Below the pieces are notes generated by a model, which was given only the letters and a program-made list of their open reading frames with translations, searched no databases and was not told where the DNA came from. The position numbers and the translations under genes were made by a program. Positions 60,132-64,000 of a stretch of DNA of 64,000 nt are shown piece by piece. This stretch comes from Catellicoccus marimammalium M35/04/3 (lineage in GTDB: Bacteria; Bacillota; Bacilli; Lactobacillales; Catellicoccaceae), in contig NZ_AMYT01000022.1 in the NCBI RefSeq assembly GCF_000313915.1, positions 1 through 64,000 of the forward strand. The letters are read 5' to 3'. Numbering within the stretch: position 1 is the first letter of the stretch; each line of letters starts with the position of its first letter.

Positions 60132-61397
60132 TTAAGATGACGCAGTAGATACGCCGTGTGTGGTTTTAATCCAAGTTTTCTTATTCGTAATTTTACGATA
60201 GAAAGCAATAATAATGGCTGGAAAGAGGATAATATTATAAATCATCATTCCACCACAATAAAAAATTGTTTTGAACTTTAATTTTTGATCATGACCACAA
60301 TATTTTACAGCTGTATGCGTAGCTAATAAAAAATTAATTCCTGTTAGACCTAAAATCAAATTAAAAAACAAATCAATATTACAAAGTGCAAAGATTAATG
60401 AGGTGAAATTGCAAAATCCTACCATTATGGTAAAGAATGGTAAAAGCATAAAGAAAATCATCTCAAATTTAGCCCAAAATTTTAAATACGGACTATGGAA
60501 GATTCGTTTCATATATTTAAAAGTACAATCTAATCCTCCTTGAACCCAACGAGAACGTTGACGAATAAATGGTTTAACCTTGTCTACGGCTTCTTGATAA
60601 ACCACAATATCTGTCCGATAGAAGGTTTCTTTGTTATCTAGCAAGAAATTTGTACTAAATTCAAAGTCCTCCAATAATGCATTTCCCCAAGGTGTATCAT
60701 TACCTTCTACACTGGACATACGAATGAACTGTCCATTGCCTGAAGCGGCTGCATTATTAATTTTATTACGTACGCGTTGAATCCAATCATTAATGGTTGC
60801 AAACTCAATATCTTGCATTTTTTGCAACCAATTTTTGGCATGAATCATCCGTACTTTTGTTTGTAGTAATGCTAATTTTGGTGCCGTTGAAAATTGAAGT
60901 AAAACTTTTTGGAAGTCTTCTTCTTTCATAATTGCATCGGCATCCAATACTCCAATAATCGTTTCATCTTCTTTTACTTTGATAGTTTGTCGAATAAACT
61001 CTAGTCCATAATTCAAAGCATCACCTTTTCCTGTTTGCGCATTAGGAAAAGTTCGACGAATCAAATGAATTTTTTTCTCACATTGATTTTCTTCAATAAA
61101 TTTTTGAATTAAATCAGCTGTCCCATCACTAGAACAATCATCAATCACCCCTAATTGAACTTGTGGTAGTGTTTGGGTATGCTCAAGAAATTTAGAAAGT
61201 GTTTGTTGAACTACACCTGCTTCATTGAGCATTGGAATTAGGACAAAGAGTTGTAGCTTTGGATCAATATTTTCAAAATCCTTTCGATATTCTGGATCAT
61301 GAATCGAATGGATAATTAGTAGAATGACCCAAATGGTATAATAGACAATCCCAAAAAAAGAGATGATGAAAACAATGTCTAAAAACCCTATATTCAA
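60132..61397 (-). CDS. Processive family 2 glycosyltransferase (membrane polysaccharide synthase)
   Basis: A 421-residue inner-membrane synthase. The start is a TTG at 61397, 7 bases after AAGGGGG. One N-terminal helix (about residues 7-30), a cytoplasmic GT-A domain and four C-terminal helices. All processive GT2 motifs are intact: D86-D87 (VIDDCSSDGT), DADA (152-155), E243-D244 (LLEDFEF) and QRSRW (280-284). The layout is that of PgaC/IcaA, hyaluronan and related synthases that use UDP-sugars and extrude the chain. Without an accompanying deacetylase or partner gene the polymer cannot be named. It is followed, probably in one transcript, by the secreted adhesin-like gene. Confidence 0.85.
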   Translation of the reverse strand: MNIGFLDIVFIISFFGIVYYTIWVILLIIHSIHDPEYRKDFENIDPKLQLFVLIPMLNEAGVVQQTLSKFLEHTQTLPQVQLGVIDDCSSDGTADLIQKFIEENQCEKKIHLIRRTFPNAQTGKGDALNYGLEFIRQTIKVKEDETIIGVLDADAIMKEEDFQKVLLQFSTAPKLALLQTKVRMIHAKNWLQKMQDIEFATINDWIQRVRNKINNAAASGNGQFIRMSSVEGNDTPWGNALLEDFEFSTNFLLDNKETFYRTDIVVYQEAVDKVKPFIRQRSRWVQGGLDCTFKYMKRIFHSPYLKFWAKFEMIFFMLLPFFTIMVGFCNFTSLIFALCNIDLFFNLILGLTGINFLLATHTAVKYCGHDQKLKFKTIFYCGGMMIYNIILFPAIIIAFYRKITNKKTWIKTTHGVSTASS

Positions 61398-61737
61398 ATT
61401 TATACCCCCTTATGATAACCATAGTCAATTGTTATTGATTGTAAATGAAAAAAGGAGAGGAAATTTCTATAAATACAAAACAAAATTGTTGTTTATATAT
61501 TATAAATATACAAAGACATTGATTTTATGCATAAAACAAGCTTTATGAGTGAATGATGAGAGTGGATAAAAAGTTACTAATTTCGACAATTTTGTTTTTT
61601 TAAAAACGATTTTTAATGAAAAAATAAAAGAGGGAAAAAACGATTTTTTAGCGTGAAGAAAAAGAAGATAGACGAGCGAAGTTTAGGTTTCATGGTATAA
61701 TAAAAGGGCAAAATAAAAGAGGAGGAACAGTAAATTT
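61398..61737. other. 340-base AT-rich divergent intergenic region
   Basis: It separates the minus-strand glycosyltransferase/adhesin unit from the plus-strand pseudo-hydrolase group. On the plus strand, an extended -10 TGGTATAAT (61693-61701) and GAGGAGG (61719-61725) serve the next gene. On the minus strand, TATAAT-like sequences occur around 61495-61505 with no clear -35. No RNA gene or reading frame of note was found. Confidence 0.6.
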
Positions 61738-62670
61738 GTGGAAAAAAAACCAAAGAAAAAAATAGTACTTTCTTTTTTTGGTCTTTGTGCTCTTCTTTTT
61801 GTTGGTATTTTTCTATTTCAAAGTGGACGACTATATTTACAAGAATGGACACAAAGAAATGAAGCAAAAGAAGTAAAACAAGAACAAAATAAGGAAAAAA
61901 TGCAGTATAAGAAAGCAAAAGAAAAAGAAGAAGAACGATTATCACTCCTAAATGAAGAGATTCAAAGCCTTTTAAAAAATCAATCCGCTTTAGTTGGATT
62001 TTCTTTTTATGATTTAACAACAAAAGAAACTCTTTCTTTAAATGCAAACATTCCTTTTCAAGCAGGAAGTACTTTTTATATTCCTGTTGCATTAATTGTG
62101 GCAGATAAAATTTATGCTAAGCAATTAGATCCAAAAGAAGAGATTCCTTATGAAGGAATTACGCCAGAAGTGAATGAAGGAGAAATTTATAAAAATCCAA
62201 AAGAAAGTTATACGATTGAGGACCTTCTTCGCTTAATGTTGGCCTATAATGATTCGATTGCTTATGAAATGTTAGTCCAAGTATTAGGTGGAGAAAAAGA
62301 AGTGCTGCAATATTTGCAACAATATTATGATAAAAATCAGCCAGTAAAAGAGAAAGAACCTTGCTTAACAGCAGGAACTGCTTTATATTATTTGCGTTTA
62401 TTATATGAAAATCCAACGAATAATCCTGAATATATCAAAATTCAAAAATGGTTATTGAAATCAGGAAATAGTGGATTAGCAACAAAAACAACACGAGAAA
62501 AAATGGCTCACCGTTCTTCTTTTAGAGAAGAAAATTATCATGATATTGGAATTTATTATGGTGCACATCCTTATATTGTAACGATTTATACTAAAGGAGA
62601 TCGTGACGGAGACTATATTATTGGACAAATTTCCGATGATGTTTATAAAATGGTACAAAAGGAAGGATAA
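61738..62670 (+). CDS. Class A beta-lactamase-like membrane protein with degenerate active site
   Basis: A 310-residue protein, start GTG at 61738. One N-terminal membrane helix (about residues 10-28), a charged coiled coil (35-75), then a serine beta-lactamase-like domain facing outward. The fold is suggested by AGSTFYIPVALIVAD, LLRLMLAYNDSIAYEML and MAHRSSF...HDIGIYYG, which align with the S-x-x-K, SDN and KTG regions. In each the key residues differ: Y114 replaces the lysine of S111-x-x-K, N171-D-S173 replaces SDN, and RSS replaces KTG. It is unlikely to hydrolyse beta-lactams or cut peptides and may bind wall fragments instead. Followed by a GlsB-type gene after 8 bases. Confidence 0.75.
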   Translation: MEKKPKKKIVLSFFGLCALLFVGIFLFQSGRLYLQEWTQRNEAKEVKQEQNKEKMQYKKAKEKEEERLSLLNEEIQSLLKNQSALVGFSFYDLTTKETLSLNANIPFQAGSTFYIPVALIVADKIYAKQLDPKEEIPYEGITPEVNEGEIYKNPKESYTIEDLLRLMLAYNDSIAYEMLVQVLGGEKEVLQYLQQYYDKNQPVKEKEPCLTAGTALYYLRLLYENPTNNPEYIKIQKWLLKSGNSGLATKTTREKMAHRSSFREENYHDIGIYYGAHPYIVTIYTKGDRDGDYIIGQISDDVYKMVQKEG

Positions 62671-62678
62671 AAGAAGAC

Positions 62679-62924
62679 ATGCATACGATTTGGTTATTAA
62701 TCATTGGTACCGTTGTAGGAGCCATCGCAAGTATGATTGTAGGAGATTCTGGAGCTGGTGGATGTTTGAAAAATAGTATTGCTGGCTTAGTTGGATCTTT
62801 TGTTGGTGAGCGATTATTTGGTGACTGGGGATTCCATTTGGCTGGAATTGCTATTATTCCTGCAATTTTAGGAGCAGTGATTGTGATTATTATTTTACAA
62901 TTTGTAATGAATCGATTGGATTAG
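62679..62924 (+). CDS. GlsB/YeaQ/YmgE family small membrane protein
   Basis: An 81-residue, three-helix membrane protein of the transglycosylase-associated family: MHTIWLLIIGTVVGAIASMI, the GDSGAGGCLKNSIAGLVGSFVG glycine-rich centre, and a C-terminal helix. In Enterococcus faecalis GlsB is linked to stress resistance together with Gls24; no gls24 gene is seen here. AAGGAAGG precedes the ATG. It lies between two degenerate hydrolase-like genes, probably in the same operon. Confidence 0.88.
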   Translation: MHTIWLLIIGTVVGAIASMIVGDSGAGGCLKNSIAGLVGSFVGERLFGDWGFHLAGIAIIPAILGAVIVIIILQFVMNRLD

Positions 62925-62941
62925 AAATAGAGGGGAAAAAG

Positions 62942-64000
62942 ATGAAAGTACGTTTGAATGAAAGTCCATTTTATTTAGATGATGAAGGAATTCAGTGGGT
63001 AAAAAATAAAATTCATTCTTTAACATTAGAAGAGAAATTAGCACAATTAATTTTTTATCAGCCACAAGAAGAAGAGATTTCAGCGCTAGATAAAGAAATT
63101 ACTAGTTTTGGAGTTGGAGGACTATATTTACAAAAAGATAGTAAAGCCCATCTTTATGAAAAATGTCGTTTTTTACAGACTCATTATGCAGTACCAGCTT
63201 TTATTACTAGTAAGTTAGTAACAGGGACAAAAGAAGCTATTGAAGAAGGAACCTTTATTGGTTCTCCTCTGAAAATTAGCGCTACAGGTAAAGAAGAAAA
63301 TGCTTATACTTTAGGTTGGGTTAGTGCTTTAGAATGGGGCGCAATTGGAGGAAATATTATTCAGGGACCAAACTTTTCGACAAAAGAAGGAAAAGAAGAA
63401 ACTCGCTATTGGACAAAGAATCGTGGAGAATTTCTTTCTTCTTTTGCTCAAGGAGTTACTGAAAATGATGTTATCGCCATGGGTTATGGTTTATTCGATG
63501 AAAAAATTAGCTTAGGGGACTGGCGAAAACAAAATGGAGCTTATGCTCGTCGTTGGATTAAAGAAGGAGGAAGTGTTCTTCTTTTGGATGCTACTCCTTT
63601 CTCAGATTATATTCAAATGTATAGTGAAGAAGAAAAAGAACAACAACGTGCAAGTTATTATTCCACTTATATTACAGAGCAATTGTTGCGCAAACAATTA
63701 CAATTTTCAGGTGTAATTGTAGCAAATGTTCGTCCAGCAGAATCTGCAGATTATGCCTTAGCGATTGGTTCAGGATGTGATATGGTTTATACAGAGGAGC
63801 CGATTGAGACTGTAATTGCGGCATTAAAAGAAGGATTACATTTTGGCGTGTTTACCGAGCATCAATTGCAACAATCATTGCAACGTATTCTAGGAGTTAA
63901 AGCAATGCTTGGTTTATGTGACAATATCCCATTTTTAGAAGTGTGCAATAAAAAACAAGAATTAGCTAAGGTTCATCAAGCGAAAAATCAATTGTATCAA
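62942..64000 (+). CDS. GH3-like protein (NagZ fold) with degenerate catalytic motifs, truncated by window edge
   Basis: The first 353 residues are present; the frame is still open at base 64000. AGAGGGGAAAAAG precedes the ATG. It resembles the N-terminal barrel of family 3 beta-N-acetylhexosaminidases: LTLEEKLAQLIFYQP, SFGVGGLYL, LGWVSALEWGAIGGN and AIGSGCDMVY follow the family order. But the catalytic KHFPGHG block is absent and the nucleophile strand GVI(I/V)SDDL reads SGVIVANVRPAE, so the aspartate is gone. It is probably not an active glycosidase. The 3' part, outside the window, might carry further domains. Confidence 0.72.
   Translation, partial: MKVRLNESPFYLDDEGIQWVKNKIHSLTLEEKLAQLIFYQPQEEEISALDKEITSFGVGGLYLQKDSKAHLYEKCRFLQTHYAVPAFITSKLVTGTKEAIEEGTFIGSPLKISATGKEENAYTLGWVSALEWGAIGGNIIQGPNFSTKEGKEETRYWTKNRGEFLSSFAQGVTENDVIAMGYGLFDEKISLGDWRKQNGAYARRWIKEGGSVLLLDATPFSDYIQMYSEEEKEQQRASYYSTYITEQLLRKQLQFSGVIVANVRPAESADYALAIGSGCDMVYTEEPIETVIAALKEGLHFGVFTEHQLQQSLQRILGVKAMLGLCDNIPFLEVCNKKQELAKVHQAKNQLYQ

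Noticed and set aside
61738-62670. Functional beta-lactamase resistance gene
   Set aside because: The general-base lysine, SDN and KTG motifs are all replaced, so resistance cannot be claimed.

Overview
This window comes from the chromosome of a low-GC Gram-positive coccus or rod of the Lactobacillales, most like an Enterococcaceae member. The evidence is a tyrosine decarboxylase/tyramine antiporter cluster, a MurE with the lysine-type DDPxxxDP motif followed by a D-aspartate ligase-like ATP-grasp enzyme and an aspartate racemase (an L-Lys/D-Asp type cell wall), a T-box threonyl-tRNA synthetase, RNase J2, YlbF/YlbG, and several small families typical of lactic acid bacteria (DUF1831, DUF1033, DUF3042, DUF1694). 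I cannot name the genus from the sequence alone. No prophage, transposon, CRISPR array, tRNA or rRNA gene was seen, and every complete gene reads through without a frameshift.

Layout. 1-3.7 kb: tail of tyrS, tdcA and tyrP (tyramine production). 3.9-12.1 kb: mostly single genes, each with its own terminator: deoxynucleoside kinase, YueI-like protein (minus), 4-OT tautomerase, secreted C69 dipeptidase with a cre box, POT peptide transporter, sodA (minus), HdeD-like protein, rpsD (minus, with a structured leader) and a glycerol/water channel. 12.2-18.5 kb: YfcC transporter, tadA, SRP RNA (ffs), then a giant 1381-residue teichoic acid polymerase-like protein. 18.6-20.5 kb (minus): TelA and XpaC family pair. 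20.7-30.8 kb: a long plus-strand run of MacP-like protein, mtnN, isochorismatase-like hydrolase, cysteine desulfurase, DUF1831, mnmA, DUF1033, murE, D-Asp ligase, racD and topB. 31-35.5 kb: T-box, thrS and a class B penicillin-binding protein. 35.5-41.6 kb: rpmG, rhomboid, yqgQ-glcK, Cys-less rhodanese, DUF3042 (minus), miaA-hflX, BI-1 and DUF805. 41.8-55.6 kb: rnjB, ytoI/spxR-like, nrnA, mutM-coaE, ftsW, ylbF-ylbG-rsmD-coaD-sepM-like, comEA-comEC, holA and rpsT (minus). 55.8-58.6 kb: a large YhgE/Pip membrane protein.

The most unusual part is 58.6-64 kb. On the minus strand a processive family 2 glycosyltransferase precedes a secreted MSCRAMM-like protein that has 13 Lys-Pro-Asp hexapeptide repeats and four 12-residue Trp/Pro/Cys repeats at its C-terminus, but no LPXTG anchor. 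Divergent from these, on the plus strand, a class A beta-lactamase-like membrane protein has lost all three catalytic motifs. It is followed by a GlsB-type membrane protein and a GH3-like protein that also lacks its catalytic motifs and runs off the window. These are the best candidates for something undescribed: a polysaccharide/adhesin unit next to two apparent cell-wall pseudoenzymes.

Many promoters here use an extended -10 (TGnTATAAT or TGGTACAAT). Several start sites were moved from the longest reading frame to the start with a good ribosome binding site (RBS). All names rest on recognised motifs, gene order and length; no database search was run.
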